Positions 29,070 to 37,784 of a stretch of DNA of 64,000 nucleotides are shown here, piece after piece. Made by a program: the position numbers and the translations under genes. Under the pieces are notes generated by a model. That model was not told where the DNA came from. It worked only from the letters and a program-made list of their open reading frames with translations, and searched no databases. The stretch lies in the NCBI RefSeq assembly GCF_028680575.1, contig NZ_JAPCKI010000014.1:1-64000 (forward strand). The letters are read 5' to 3'. Numbering within the stretch: position 1 is the stretch's first letter; every line of letters starts with the position of its first letter. Origin of the DNA: Acidovorax benzenivorans (GTDB lineage: Bacteria > Pseudomonadota > Gammaproteobacteria > Burkholderiales > Burkholderiaceae_C).

Positions 29070-29467
29070 GGCCAGGCGAATGCCAAATGCCAGATGAATG
29101 CCGTGGTGGATGCCGGGTGAGAGAGTCCTGCGGCGCGCTGTGGCCTCTGTGCAAGAGGTTGTCTTGGAGCCGGGCCGCCAGCGCAATTGCGCGGCCTGAA
29201 AACCCGTAGAAAAGAGCTCCACTCACGCCCCGCGTTCGTCCGCGGCGTTGCTCAGCCACAGCAGCGGCGGTCTTTTGTGTAACCAAAGCCTGCAAATCAG
29301 GGTTTTCACTTTGTCATTTTTCATAATTATGAGAAATTACACACATGGCGAGGCAATCGCCTCTGTTGTCGGCTGTTAAGGGTGTGTTGCAGTCATTCAG
29401 TCTGCGTGAGCTACCTACCGTTAATAGCCAATGCCTCGCGGGTTGGTGCCCTGGAGCCTTGTTTTAC
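29070..29467. other. Gene-free stretch upstream of the malonate operon
   Basis: No gene is supported in these 398 bases. The one marked feature is a perfect 12-base palindrome TCATAATTATGA at 29321-29332 inside an AT-rich patch (29300-29342), unusual for this GC-rich chromosome. It is the best candidate for the promoter/operator region of the gntR-led operon. A longer reading frame could extend the GntR protein from ATG 29345, but the added residues do not resemble the family. Confidence 0.4.
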
Positions 29468-30136
29468 ATGCGTCCTGTCCCGAATTCACTGCACGACGAA
29501 GTCGCCTCTCGGCTGCGGGAGCAGATTTTTGCGGGCGCTTTGCCGCCCGGCAGCTTTCTGGACGAGGCCGCCTTGTGCGAGCGGCTGGAGATCTCGCGCA
29601 CCCCGCTGCGCGAAGCGCTCAAGGTGCTGGTGGCCGAGGGGCTGCTGCGCCATGAGCCGCGCCGGGGCTGTTTTGTGGCCGAGGTCACCGAGAGCGACCT
29701 GGACAACATCTTCCCCGTCATCGCGTTGCTGGAAGGCCGTGCAGCACACGAGGCTACGCGCAAGGCCGTGGCGGCCGACATCGCCGCGCTGGAGCTGCTG
29801 CACGAGCGCCTGCAGCAGTGCGCAGCCGACGGGCGCATGACCGACTACTACGAAGCCAACTACGCCATCCACGAGGCCTTCATCACGCTGGCAGACAACC
29901 GCTGGCTGGCCCAGGTGATTGGCGACCTGCGCAAGATCCTGCGGCTGGCACGCCACAAGACGCTGCATGCCCCCGGGCGCATGCAGCAAAGCCTGGCCGA
30001 GCACCTGGCCGTGTTTGCCGCGCTCAAGGCCCATGACTGCGACGCAGCCGAGGAGGCCATGCGCACCCACCTGTTGCGCCAGCGCGATGCGCTGCGCGAC
30101 GTAGCCCGCAACCAGCAATCGAGGTTGACACCATGA
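29468..30136 (+). CDS. GntR-family regulator (FadR subgroup), probable malonate regulator
   Basis: A 222-residue regulator with an N-terminal GntR winged helix (LREQIFAGALPPGSFLDEAALCERLEISRTPLREALKVL) and a C-terminal FCD ligand domain holding the metal-binding His residues (YAIHEAF, RHKTLH, QSLAEHLAVFAAL). It overlaps the malonyl-CoA decarboxylase gene by four bases. In rhizobia the equivalent gene, matR, controls matABC; by position this is the MatR counterpart. The preceding ATG-rich stretch leaves the start somewhat uncertain. Confidence 0.85.
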   Translation: MRPVPNSLHDEVASRLREQIFAGALPPGSFLDEAALCERLEISRTPLREALKVLVAEGLLRHEPRRGCFVAEVTESDLDNIFPVIALLEGRAAHEATRKAVAADIAALELLHERLQQCAADGRMTDYYEANYAIHEAFITLADNRWLAQVIGDLRKILRLARHKTLHAPGRMQQSLAEHLAVFAALKAHDCDAAEEAMRTHLLRQRDALRDVARNQQSRLTP

Positions 30137-31668
30137 TGAACAACACCCCCGAATGGATCACCCGCAGCGTGTCGCGCCTGCGCACGGCCGCGCCCGCTGC
30201 CGACAAGGCGACGGATAAAACAGCGGACAAGACTACGGACAAGACCGCTGATAAAACCGCTGACAAGTCGGTCAAGGCGGCACTCGACAAAACCGTGACC
30301 GACGTGGTCGCCAAGGTCGCGGTGCCGCGTTCTACCCATGAGCGCCTGCAGGCCACGCTGCGCCGTGGGCAGGAGGCCTTGTCACCCCGCGCATTGCGCC
30401 GTCTGCTGGCCGACCTGCAGGAGGTGGTGGCCCCGCAGGTGAGCGAGATCGAAGGCGGCCGCCGCGCCCAGACCGTGGCCGAGTGGTATGCCAAGGCCGA
30501 GCCCGAAGAGCGGCGCGACATGTGGCTGCTCATGTGCGAGCAGTTCGCGCCCGACGCCACGCGCTTCAAGTCGGCCCGCCAACGCTACGAAGCCGCAGCG
30601 GGCACGGCCGAGGAGGGGCAGGCCGAGATCAGCCTGCGCCGTGCACTGGTGTCGCCGCGCACGCGGCTGCTGCAGCGGTTTTCGGCGTTCTCCGAGGGCA
30701 TGCGTTTTTTGGTGGACATGCGCGCCGAGATCCTGCCGCTGCTCAAGGCCGACAAGCGCCTGCTGCCGCTCGATGCCGAGCTGGAGCACCTGTTCTCGAC
30801 CTGGTTCGACGTGGCCTTTCTGGAGTTGCGCCGTCTGTCGTGGGACTCGCCCGCGTCGCTGCTCGAAAAGCTCATCAAGTACGAGGCCGTGCACGACATC
30901 CGCAGCTGGGCTGACCTGAAGAACCGCCTGGACAGCGACCGCCGCTGCTACGGTTTCTTCCACCCCCGCTTGCCCAACGAGCCGCTGATTTTTGTGGAGG
31001 TCGCGCTGCTGGACAAGATCTCTGCCAGCATCACCCCGCTGCTGGACGAAGCCGCCGCGCCCGTGGACATCGCACGGGCCACCACGGCCATCTTCTATTC
31101 CATCAGCAACACGCAAACGGGCCTGCGCGGCGTGAGCTTTGGCGACTCGCTCATTAAACATGTGGTGGAGACGCTCACGGCCGAGTTTCCGCGCCTGCGC
31201 ACCTTTGCCACGCTGTCGCCCATCCCGGGTTTTCGCTCTTGGCTGGGCAAACATGCGGGCGCGATGCTGGATCGCCTGGACGACAAGCGCCGCAGCGAGC
31301 TGGGCCGTGCGGTGGGCTTCGAGCCACCGCAGGCCACGCATTTCCTCGGGGCATTGGACAAGGCGCTGGAGCTGGATGCCAAGTCCCCCGTGCGCCAGAT
31401 GCTGCTCGAATGCGCCGCGTACTATCTGGGCCGCGAGCTGCAAGAGGGCAAGCCGGTGGACCCGGTGGCCCGATTCCACTTGGGCAATGGCGCGCGGGTA
31501 GAGCGCCTGAACTGGGCGGGTGACCCGTCCAACAAGGGGCAGAAACAATCGTACGGGCTCATGGTGAACTACCTGTACGACTTGAAGCGCATCGACAAGC
31601 ACCGCAGCTTGCTTGCGCAGGGCAAGGTGCCAGTGTCGGGGGACATCGACAGCCTTTGCCGCGATTGA
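30133..31668 (+). CDS. matA: Malonyl-CoA decarboxylase
   Basis: Converts malonyl-CoA to acetyl-CoA. The 511-residue protein matches the MCD family: an all-helical N-terminal domain (to about residue 190) and a GNAT-like catalytic domain with GFFHPRLPNEPLIFVEVAL (about 275-293), FATLSPIPGFRSWL (about 357-370) and the C-terminal HLGNGARVERLNW and QKQSYGLMVNYLYD segments. Residues 24-47 are six tandem DKxx tetrapeptides, absent from typical members and probably a flexible linker. Translationally coupled to the GntR gene. Confidence 0.95.
   Translation: MMNNTPEWITRSVSRLRTAAPAADKATDKTADKTTDKTADKTADKSVKAALDKTVTDVVAKVAVPRSTHERLQATLRRGQEALSPRALRRLLADLQEVVAPQVSEIEGGRRAQTVAEWYAKAEPEERRDMWLLMCEQFAPDATRFKSARQRYEAAAGTAEEGQAEISLRRALVSPRTRLLQRFSAFSEGMRFLVDMRAEILPLLKADKRLLPLDAELEHLFSTWFDVAFLELRRLSWDSPASLLEKLIKYEAVHDIRSWADLKNRLDSDRRCYGFFHPRLPNEPLIFVEVALLDKISASITPLLDEAAAPVDIARATTAIFYSISNTQTGLRGVSFGDSLIKHVVETLTAEFPRLRTFATLSPIPGFRSWLGKHAGAMLDRLDDKRRSELGRAVGFEPPQATHFLGALDKALELDAKSPVRQMLLECAAYYLGRELQEGKPVDPVARFHLGNGARVERLNWAGDPSNKGQKQSYGLMVNYLYDLKRIDKHRSLLAQGKVPVSGDIDSLCRD
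30202..30273 (+). repeat. Tandem 12-bp repeat encoding DKTx
   Basis: Six consecutive 12-base units (GAYAARRCNRCN-like) inside the malonyl-CoA decarboxylase gene, each encoding Asp-Lys-Thr/Ala/Ser-X. Likely a slippage-generated linker between the first helix and the core domain. Confidence 0.8.
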
Positions 31669-31736
31669 CCGTGGCGCCCGGCAGGATGCCGGGTGGACCA
31701 GTGACAGCGTATTTTTACAACGACAGGAGACAAGGA

Positions 31737-32726
31737 ATGACTGAATCGCGAATCCAACGCCGGGATGTATTGCTCGGTGCGGCGGCTGCAGGCCTGGGCC
31801 TGGCCAGCGGCAGCAGCTGGGCCCAGAGCGCCTGGCCCAGCAAGCCCGTGACGGTGGTGGTGCCGTTCCCCGCCGGGGGCGGCACCGATGCGTTTGCCCG
31901 GCCGCTGGCTGCGCAGTTTTCCAAGAGCACGGGCAAGACGCTGGTGATCGACAACCGGGGCGGCGCTGGTGGCACGCTGGGCGCCAGCATTGCGTCCAAG
32001 GCAGCGCCCGATGGCTACACGCTGTTCATGGGCGCGGTGCACCATGCCATCGCCCCGTCGATGTACCCCAAGCTCGACTACGACATCGAAAAGGACTTCA
32101 TTCCCCTGGCGCTGTTGGCCAATGTGCCGCAGGTACTGGTGGTCAACCCCAAGACGCCGTCCACCAATTTCAAGCAGTTCCTGGACCACATCAAGCGCAA
32201 CCCCGCCAAGCTCAACTACGGTTCGGCCGGGGCTGGCACCTCGCACCATCTGGCGGGCGAGCTGTTCAAGCAGCAGACGGGCACGTTCATCACCCACATC
32301 CCCTACCGTGGCGCTGGCCCCGCGCTGCAGGACCTGATGGGGGGCAACGTGGACATGATGTTCGATGGCCTGGGCTCATCGGCCAACCACATCAAGAGTG
32401 GCCGCATCAAGGCGCTGATGGTGTCCGGCCCCAAGCGCAACCCCGCGTTCCCTGACGTACCCTGCGCCTCCGAAGTGGGTCTGCCCGATTACACCGTGAC
32501 CACCTGGTACGGCCTGTGGGCGCCCAAAGGCACACCGGCCGATGTGCAGGCGCGCATCGTGGACGAAATCAAGCACTTGGGCACCGCCGATGAACTCAAG
32601 GCCGTGTGGGCCAGCAATGGCGCGGACTACGGCGGCATGACCCAGCAGCAATTTGGCGCTTTCGTCAGCAGCGAGGTCAAGCGCTGGGCGGCGGTGGTGA
32701 AGGCGTCTGGTGCTAAATTGGATTAA
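31737..32726 (+). CDS. Bug-family (TctC-like) periplasmic binding protein
   Basis: A 329-residue tripartite-tricarboxylate-type receptor. Residues 1-30 are a signal with RR (IQRRDVLLGAAAAGLGLASG, cleavage after WAQ), then the Bug hallmark WPSKPVTVVVPFPAGGGTDAFAR, and NYGSAGAGTSHHLAGELF. Bug proteins bind carboxylates and amino acids. It lies in the malonate operon where other bacteria have the permease MatC; no tctA/tctB membrane genes are nearby, so it is an orphan receptor that must use a transporter encoded elsewhere. CAAGGA overlaps the start region. Confidence 0.9.
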   Translation: MTESRIQRRDVLLGAAAAGLGLASGSSWAQSAWPSKPVTVVVPFPAGGGTDAFARPLAAQFSKSTGKTLVIDNRGGAGGTLGASIASKAAPDGYTLFMGAVHHAIAPSMYPKLDYDIEKDFIPLALLANVPQVLVVNPKTPSTNFKQFLDHIKRNPAKLNYGSAGAGTSHHLAGELFKQQTGTFITHIPYRGAGPALQDLMGGNVDMMFDGLGSSANHIKSGRIKALMVSGPKRNPAFPDVPCASEVGLPDYTVTTWYGLWAPKGTPADVQARIVDEIKHLGTADELKAVWASNGADYGGMTQQQFGAFVSSEVKRWAAVVKASGAKLD

Positions 32727-32822
32727 CCCCCTGAGGCGCTTCGCGCCATCCCCCAAGGGGGACGCCACCCGTGGCCTGGCGGAGCCAGTTCCACGGTGGC
32801 GCTGGTGATGGGGCTGCGCGGG
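32727..32822. repeat. Structured intergenic repeat-like element
   Basis: A run of hairpins: GGCGCTTCGCGCC, CCCCCAAGGGGG and CCACCCGTGGCC...GGCGGAGCCAGTTCCACGGTGG. The arrangement resembles the GC-rich intergenic elements I know from Comamonadaceae genomes, but there is only this copy in the window, so repeat status is unproven. It may attenuate transcription between the Bug and enoyl-CoA hydratase genes. Confidence 0.45.
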
Positions 32823-32864
32823 CTCTTGGGCTGAGTAATTTGCGTAACTTGATGGGTTGTGAAG

Positions 32865-33668
32865 ATGTCGGGTGAAGTTTTGATGAATGCCGGTGAGGGT
32901 GGTGTGGTGCATGTCACCCTGCGCCACACCGAGCGGCTGAACGCCATGTCGCGGCCCATGTGGCGGCAGTTGCGTGTGGTGTTTGAAGACGTGCAGCGCC
33001 GCGCTGATGCGCGCTGCGTGCTCATTGCGGGCGAGGGCGGGGCGTTTTGTGCGGGTGGAGATATTTCGGAATACCCCGGCTTCCGTTTTGACGCGGCGGC
33101 CCTGCGCGATTTTCATGAGAACGACGTGTGGGGCGGGCTGAACGCCATGCTCCAGTGCGATGTGCCCATCGTGGCCCAGATCAGCGGCGCCTGCATGGGG
33201 GCTGGTGTGGAGATTGCCAGCTGCTGCGACATTCGCGTTGCGGGTAATGGTGCCCGTTTTGGCGCGCCGATTGCCAAGCTGGGTTTTCCGATGGCCCCGC
33301 GCGAGGCACAACTGGTGGCGGGTGCGGTGGGTGACGTGACCGCACGCCAGATGCTGCTGGAGGCAGCCACTTTCAGTGCCCCCGACATGCTGGCGCGCGG
33401 CTTTCTGAGCCGCGTGGTGCCCGACGACATGGTGGCCACCGAAGCCCTGGGCAGTGCGCAGCGCATCGCCGCGCTGGCGCCCCAGGCCACCCGCATGAAC
33501 AAACAGACGTTTCGAGCATTAAAAATGCCTCTAGCGCATGATAGTAAAGCGCAAGTAGCTATAAAAAATATAGTAAACGGGGTGCCTGACCCCTATGCCT
33601 ACGCGGACAGCGCAGAGCACCGCGAAGGCATCACCGCGTTCCTTGAAAAACGCGCTCCCTTGTTTTGA
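32865..33668 (+). CDS. Enoyl-CoA hydratase/isomerase family protein
   Basis: A crotonase-fold protein of 267 residues. Diagnostic segments: AFCAGGDISEYPGF (oxyanion hole region) and CMGAGVEIASCCDIRVAGNGARFGAPIAKLGFPM. The usual catalytic glutamates are not obvious, so the reaction cannot be predicted; its place in the malonate operon suggests an acyl-CoA substrate. Codons 33519-33576 are supplied by a dispersed palindromic repeat (RALKMPLAHDSKAQVAIKNI), read through in frame, with rare codons TTA, CTA and ATA. Start choice is uncertain among GTG 32859, ATG 32865 and ATG 32883. Confidence 0.85.
   Translation: MSGEVLMNAGEGGVVHVTLRHTERLNAMSRPMWRQLRVVFEDVQRRADARCVLIAGEGGAFCAGGDISEYPGFRFDAAALRDFHENDVWGGLNAMLQCDVPIVAQISGACMGAGVEIASCCDIRVAGNGARFGAPIAKLGFPMAPREAQLVAGAVGDVTARQMLLEAATFSAPDMLARGFLSRVVPDDMVATEALGSAQRIAALAPQATRMNKQTFRALKMPLAHDSKAQVAIKNIVNGVPDPYAYADSAEHREGITAFLEKRAPLF
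33521..33575. repeat. Dispersed palindromic repeat, copy F (inside coding sequence)
   Basis: AAAAATGCCTCTAGCGCATG then ATAGTAAAGCGCAAGTAGCT and ATAAAAAATATAG: a nearly complete copy of the family, the reverse orientation of copies A, C, D and G. It lies wholly within the enoyl-CoA hydratase gene and contains no stop in that frame. Confidence 0.8.
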
Positions 33669-33719
33669 CGGGCCTTGCCCGCTTTGTTGATCCGACCCTT
33701 TGAAAACCGCCCAACTGCC

Positions 33720-35273
33720 ATGAGCCAACACAACCTCTTCAGCGCATTGCGCGCCGCCTTTCCTGCCGACCTGGCCAGCACGGCCGTGGAGACCACGGCA
33801 CCCGACGGCAAGCCGTTGTTCTACACCTGGGCCGATCTGGACCGCGCCAGTGCGCGCATGGCCAACCTGCTCACGTCCCTGAAGCTGCCCGAGGGCAGCC
33901 GCGTGGCCGTGCAGGTCGAAAAGTCGGTGGAGGCCATGGTGCTGTACCTGGCCACGCTGCGTGCTGGCTACGTCTTCCTGCCGCTCAATACGGCCTACCA
34001 GAGCGCCGAGATCGAATACTTCATCGGCAACGCCGAGCCTGCAGTGGTGGTGTGCACGCCCGGCAACTTTGGCTGGGTGAGCAAGATTGCCTTCACGCTG
34101 GGCACGCAGCATGTGTTCACGCTGGGCGATGACCGCAGCGGCAGCCTGCTGGAGCGCGCTGCGCACCATGGCGACAGCCATACGCCCGTGCCGCGCAAGG
34201 CCGATGACCTGGCCGCCATCCTCTACACCAGCGGCACCACGGGCCGCAGCAAGGGGGCGATGCTCACGCACGGCAACCTGCTCAGCAACGCACAGGTGCT
34301 CAAGGACTACTGGGGCTGGAAGAAGGGCGATGTGTTGATCCACGCACTGCCCATCTTTCACGTGCACGGCCTGTTCGTGGCCATCCACGGCGCGCTCATC
34401 AACGGCAGCAAGATGATCTGGATGGCCAAGTTCGACCCCAAGGCGGTGCTGGCTGCCATGCCGCGCGCTACGGTCTTCATGGGCGTGCCCACGCTGTACG
34501 TGCGCCTGCTGGCCGAGCCGGGTTTGAACAAGGAGGCTACGAAGGATATGCGCTTGTTCATCGCCGGCTCCGCGCCGCTGCTGATCGAGACCTTTACCGA
34601 ATGGCAGCAACGCACCGGCCACACCATCCTGGAGCGCTACGGCATGAGCGAAACCATCATGCTCACTTCCAACCCCTATGCGGCCGACGCCCGCCACAAC
34701 GGCCAGAGCGAGCGCCGTGGTGCCACGGTGGGCTTCCCGCTGCCCGGCGTGGGCCTGCGTGTGGTGGACGACGCAAACAGGCCCCTGCCCGTGGGCGAAA
34801 TCGGCAACATCCAGGTCCAGGGCCCCAATGTGTTCAAGGGCTACTGGCGCATGCCCGAGAAGACGGCCGAAGAGTTCACGAAAGACGGCTGGTTCAAGAC
34901 CGGCGATGTGGGCAAGGTGGACGAGCGTGATTACGTGAGCATCGTGGGCCGGAGCAAGGACCTCATCATCAGCGGCGGCTACAACGTGTACCCCGCAGAG
35001 ATCGAGGGCTACATCAACGAGATGCCCGGCGTGGCCGAAAGCGCGCTGGTGGGCGTGCCCCACCCCGACTTTGGCGAAGTGGGCGTGGCCGTGGTGATCG
35101 CCAAGCCCGGCGCGCAGCTCAACCCCGAGGCCATCGTGGCGGGGCTCAAGTCGCAACTCGCCAACTTCAAGATCCCCAAGAAATGTTTTGTGGTGCCCGA
35201 GCTGCCCCGCAACACCATGGGCAAGGTGCAAAAGAACCTGCTGCGCGAGCAGCACAAGGGCTTGTTTGCCTGA
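33720..35273 (+). CDS. matB: Malonyl-CoA synthetase (acyl-CoA synthetase family)
   Basis: Ligates malonate (possibly methylmalonate) to CoA with ATP. The 517-residue ANL enzyme has the P-loop YTSGTTGRSKG at about 168-178, HALPIFHVHGLFVA (about 205-218), ERYGMSET (about 306-313), the hinge region GRSKDLIISGGYNVYPAEIE and the C-terminal lysine region NTMGKVQKN. The FHVHGLF and RYGMSET style is characteristic of MatB-like enzymes, and malonyl-CoA decarboxylase in the same operon agrees. ATG 33720 fits the family length; the frame is open slightly upstream. Confidence 0.9.
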   Translation: MSQHNLFSALRAAFPADLASTAVETTAPDGKPLFYTWADLDRASARMANLLTSLKLPEGSRVAVQVEKSVEAMVLYLATLRAGYVFLPLNTAYQSAEIEYFIGNAEPAVVVCTPGNFGWVSKIAFTLGTQHVFTLGDDRSGSLLERAAHHGDSHTPVPRKADDLAAILYTSGTTGRSKGAMLTHGNLLSNAQVLKDYWGWKKGDVLIHALPIFHVHGLFVAIHGALINGSKMIWMAKFDPKAVLAAMPRATVFMGVPTLYVRLLAEPGLNKEATKDMRLFIAGSAPLLIETFTEWQQRTGHTILERYGMSETIMLTSNPYAADARHNGQSERRGATVGFPLPGVGLRVVDDANRPLPVGEIGNIQVQGPNVFKGYWRMPEKTAEEFTKDGWFKTGDVGKVDERDYVSIVGRSKDLIISGGYNVYPAEIEGYINEMPGVAESALVGVPHPDFGEVGVAVVIAKPGAQLNPEAIVAGLKSQLANFKIPKKCFVVPELPRNTMGKVQKNLLREQHKGLFA

Positions 35274-35330
35274 CACGGGCCCGAGGGGGGGTGGGCTGCG
35301 TCGGCTGCGCGGTTTCACTCACCCCGTCGG

Positions 35331-36293
35331 CTAACCAGCCGTTGAGGCTTGGGGGCTGCAGAAAATACAGGGCGTGGCGGCGGCTGGCGCTGCGGCGCCA
35401 TCGGCATGGTTGCAGCAATGCTCCAGCCACCCCGCCACCAGCCGGTACACCGACAGGTTGGTGCGTGCCGTGGGCGCGCACAGGTAATAGCCCAGCGGGC
35501 TGTCAAAGCGGTCTTTCAGGGGCTCCACCAGCGAGCCTGCCTGCAGTTCGTCCTCCACCAGGCAGGTGGGCACGATGCCCACGCCAAAGCCTGAAACTGC
35601 GGCACGGATGATCAGCGAGTACAGGTTGAAGCCCGGCCCGAACCGGCTGGCGCTGGTGTCCAGACCGTTGGCTTCCATCCAGTCTTGCCAGGCCAGGGGC
35701 ACCTCAATGTGCTGCAGCAGTGTGGCGCGCATCAGGTCTTGCGGCGTGCGCAGGGGCAGGGCGGCTTGCAGTTGCGGGCTGCAGACAATGCTGGTTTCCT
35801 TGCCAATCAGGTAGCGCGCATTGGCGCTGGGCCAGTTGCCGTAGCCGTACTGGATGGCTGCGTCGAACTCGTGCGGGGTCGCAAAGTCGTGCGCGTGCTG
35901 GTAGCGCACAAAGTTCAGCGACACCTGCGGCAGCGTGCGCTTGAAGTGCCCCAGGCGCGGAAACAGCCACTGCGCTGCAAACGTGGGTGGCACGGACAGG
36001 TTGAGCGAGCCGCCATCGCCCCCGTACGACATGAGCTGTGCCGTGGCCGATTCCAGCGCGGCCATGGCAGGGCGGGTGGCGTTGAGGTAGGTCGCGCCCG
36101 CCTCGGTCAGCTCCAGCCCCGTGGCCTTGCGGATGAACAGCTTCTGGCCCAGGTAGTCCTCCAGCGCGGCAATGTGGCGGCTGATGGCGCTTTGCGTCAC
36201 GCACAGCTCGCGCGCGGCCATGGTGAAGGCCTGGTGCTTGGCGGCAGAGTGAAAAGCGTTCAGCTCAGAGATGGTGGGGCACAGGCGGCGCAT
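35331..36293 (-). CDS. LysR-family regulator (GcvA-like)
   Basis: A 320-residue LTTR. HTH at about 22-50 (FTMAARELCVTQSAISRHIAALEDYLG), with the GcvA-group features TISELNAFHSAAKHQAFT before and LNLSVPPTFAAQWLFPRLGHF at the start of the effector domain. The last 25 residues (AAAPAAATPCIFCSPQASTAG) look like a non-conserved extension. Divergent from the amidohydrolase with 228 bp between start codons, so it probably regulates the amidohydrolase-ABC transporter operon in response to the imported compound. Confidence 0.9.
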   Translation of the reverse strand: MRRLCPTISELNAFHSAAKHQAFTMAARELCVTQSAISRHIAALEDYLGQKLFIRKATGLELTEAGATYLNATRPAMAALESATAQLMSYGGDGGSLNLSVPPTFAAQWLFPRLGHFKRTLPQVSLNFVRYQHAHDFATPHEFDAAIQYGYGNWPSANARYLIGKETSIVCSPQLQAALPLRTPQDLMRATLLQHIEVPLAWQDWMEANGLDTSASRFGPGFNLYSLIIRAAVSGFGVGIVPTCLVEDELQAGSLVEPLKDRFDSPLGYYLCAPTARTNLSVYRLVAGWLEHCCNHADGAAAPAAATPCIFCSPQASTAG

Positions 36294-36521
36294 AGATGTA
36301 TGCCTAGGGGGTATGAGTAGGGCTCATGGGATGGTGAGATTTTAGGCGTTGCGGATAAGGTCAATTGGCCCGATAAATGCGTCCTGTGACAGCAACGTGT
36401 CAAGCGCCACACTCTGTAGATGCTGCAATGCACCAGATGGATGCTTGATGGTCTTCATGGCCCCCTGAAAAAGCAGGCTATGAGTAATTTTGAAGCCATC
36501 GCGCCCACTTTGACGAATCTC

Positions 36522-37754
36522 ATGACCTCTTTGTTGATTGAAAACAGCCGTGTGCTGGATGTGCATGCCCTCACATTGCGCACCGGCTTGTCCGTTCTGG
36601 TGCAGGACGGCCGCATTGCGGCGGTAGGCACCAACCTGCAGGTGCCAGAAGGGGTCACCACGCTGGACGCCAAGGGCATGACCCTGATGCCCGGCCTGAT
36701 TGATTGCCACGTGCATGTGGTGGCGTCTTCGTTCAACCTAGGCGCCGTGGCCAAGATGCCCAATGTGTTCACCATGCTGCGCTCGCTGCCCATCATGAAG
36801 GGCATGCTGGAGCGGGGCTTTACCACCGTGCGTGATGCGGGCGGCGCCGACTGGTCGCTGGCTGAAGCGGTGCGCACGGGGCTGGTGCAGGGGCCGCGCA
36901 TCTTCCCTGCGGGCAAGGCGCTGTCGCAAACTGGGGGGCATGCGGATTTCCGCCAGCGCAACGATGACCTGGATGTGTGTTCGTGCGCCTACAAGTTGGG
37001 CAACATCGGCCGCGTGGTCGATGGGGTGGATGCCTGCCGCCTGGCGGTGCGCGAAGAAATCTTGAAGGGCGCCACGCAGATCAAGGTGATGGCATCGGGC
37101 GGCGTGGCGTCGCCCAACGACCCGATTGGCAACCTGGGCTATTCCGAGGCCGAGCTGCGCGCCATTGTGGAAGAGGCCTCCAATGCCAACACCTATGTCA
37201 TGGCACACGCCTACACGCCCCGTGCCATCGCCCGCGCCGTGCGCTGCGGTGTGCGCACCATTGAGCACGGTAATTTGGTGGATGCACCCACGGCCGAGTT
37301 GATGGCAGAGATGGGCGCTTTCATGGTGCCCACGCTCATCACGTATGAGGGCCTGGCCAACGAGGGCGAGCGCTACGGTTTGCCTGCGGTGTCGATCGCC
37401 AAGATCGATTCGGTGCGCGGCCAGGGCAAGCAGGCCATTGAGATCCTGGCCAAGGCGGGCGTGAAGATGGGCCTGGGCAGCGACCTGCTGGCCGAAACAC
37501 ATTACCTGCAGTCTGACGAGTTGCGCCTGCGCGCCGACGTGCTGGGCAATGGCCCGGTGCTGCAGCAGGCCACGCTGATCGGCGCCGAGATCCTGGGCCA
37601 GCAAGGCCAACTGGGCGAGATCACGGCGGGTGCCGTGGCCGACCTGTTGCTGGTCGATGGCGACCCGCTTGCCGACATCACCTGCCTGCTGAACCAGGGC
37701 GAGCGCATCCGCGCCATTGCCAAGGACGGCGTGTGGGTCAAGAACACCCTTTGA
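36522..37754 (+). CDS. Metal-dependent amidohydrolase
   Basis: A 410-residue amidohydrolase of the imidazolonepropionase/prolidase-like group. Ligands of a binuclear site are visible: DCHVH (about 62-66), a lysine in ATQIKVMASGG that may be carboxylated (about 188), AHAY (about 227), IEHG (about 247) and GLGSDLL (about 323). It should hydrolyse an amide or cyclic amide bond. It leads the operon with a complete ABC importer, so its substrate is probably the imported compound or a peptide/amide derived from it. The frame is open up to 36420; ATG 36522 gives the canonical N-terminus. Confidence 0.85.
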   Translation: MTSLLIENSRVLDVHALTLRTGLSVLVQDGRIAAVGTNLQVPEGVTTLDAKGMTLMPGLIDCHVHVVASSFNLGAVAKMPNVFTMLRSLPIMKGMLERGFTTVRDAGGADWSLAEAVRTGLVQGPRIFPAGKALSQTGGHADFRQRNDDLDVCSCAYKLGNIGRVVDGVDACRLAVREEILKGATQIKVMASGGVASPNDPIGNLGYSEAELRAIVEEASNANTYVMAHAYTPRAIARAVRCGVRTIEHGNLVDAPTAELMAEMGAFMVPTLITYEGLANEGERYGLPAVSIAKIDSVRGQGKQAIEILAKAGVKMGLGSDLLAETHYLQSDELRLRADVLGNGPVLQQATLIGAEILGQQGQLGEITAGAVADLLLVDGDPLADITCLLNQGERIRAIAKDGVWVKNTL

Positions 37755-37784
37755 TTTCCCCTTTGACACCCACCGGAGAACACC

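Noticed and set aside
30202-30273. Short repeats as a CRISPR array
   Set aside because: The units are contiguous 12-mers without spacers, inside a coding sequence in phase with codons.
36294-36521. LysR operator in the amidohydrolase promoter region
   Set aside because: Only weak, imperfect dyads are visible; I could not choose one over background.
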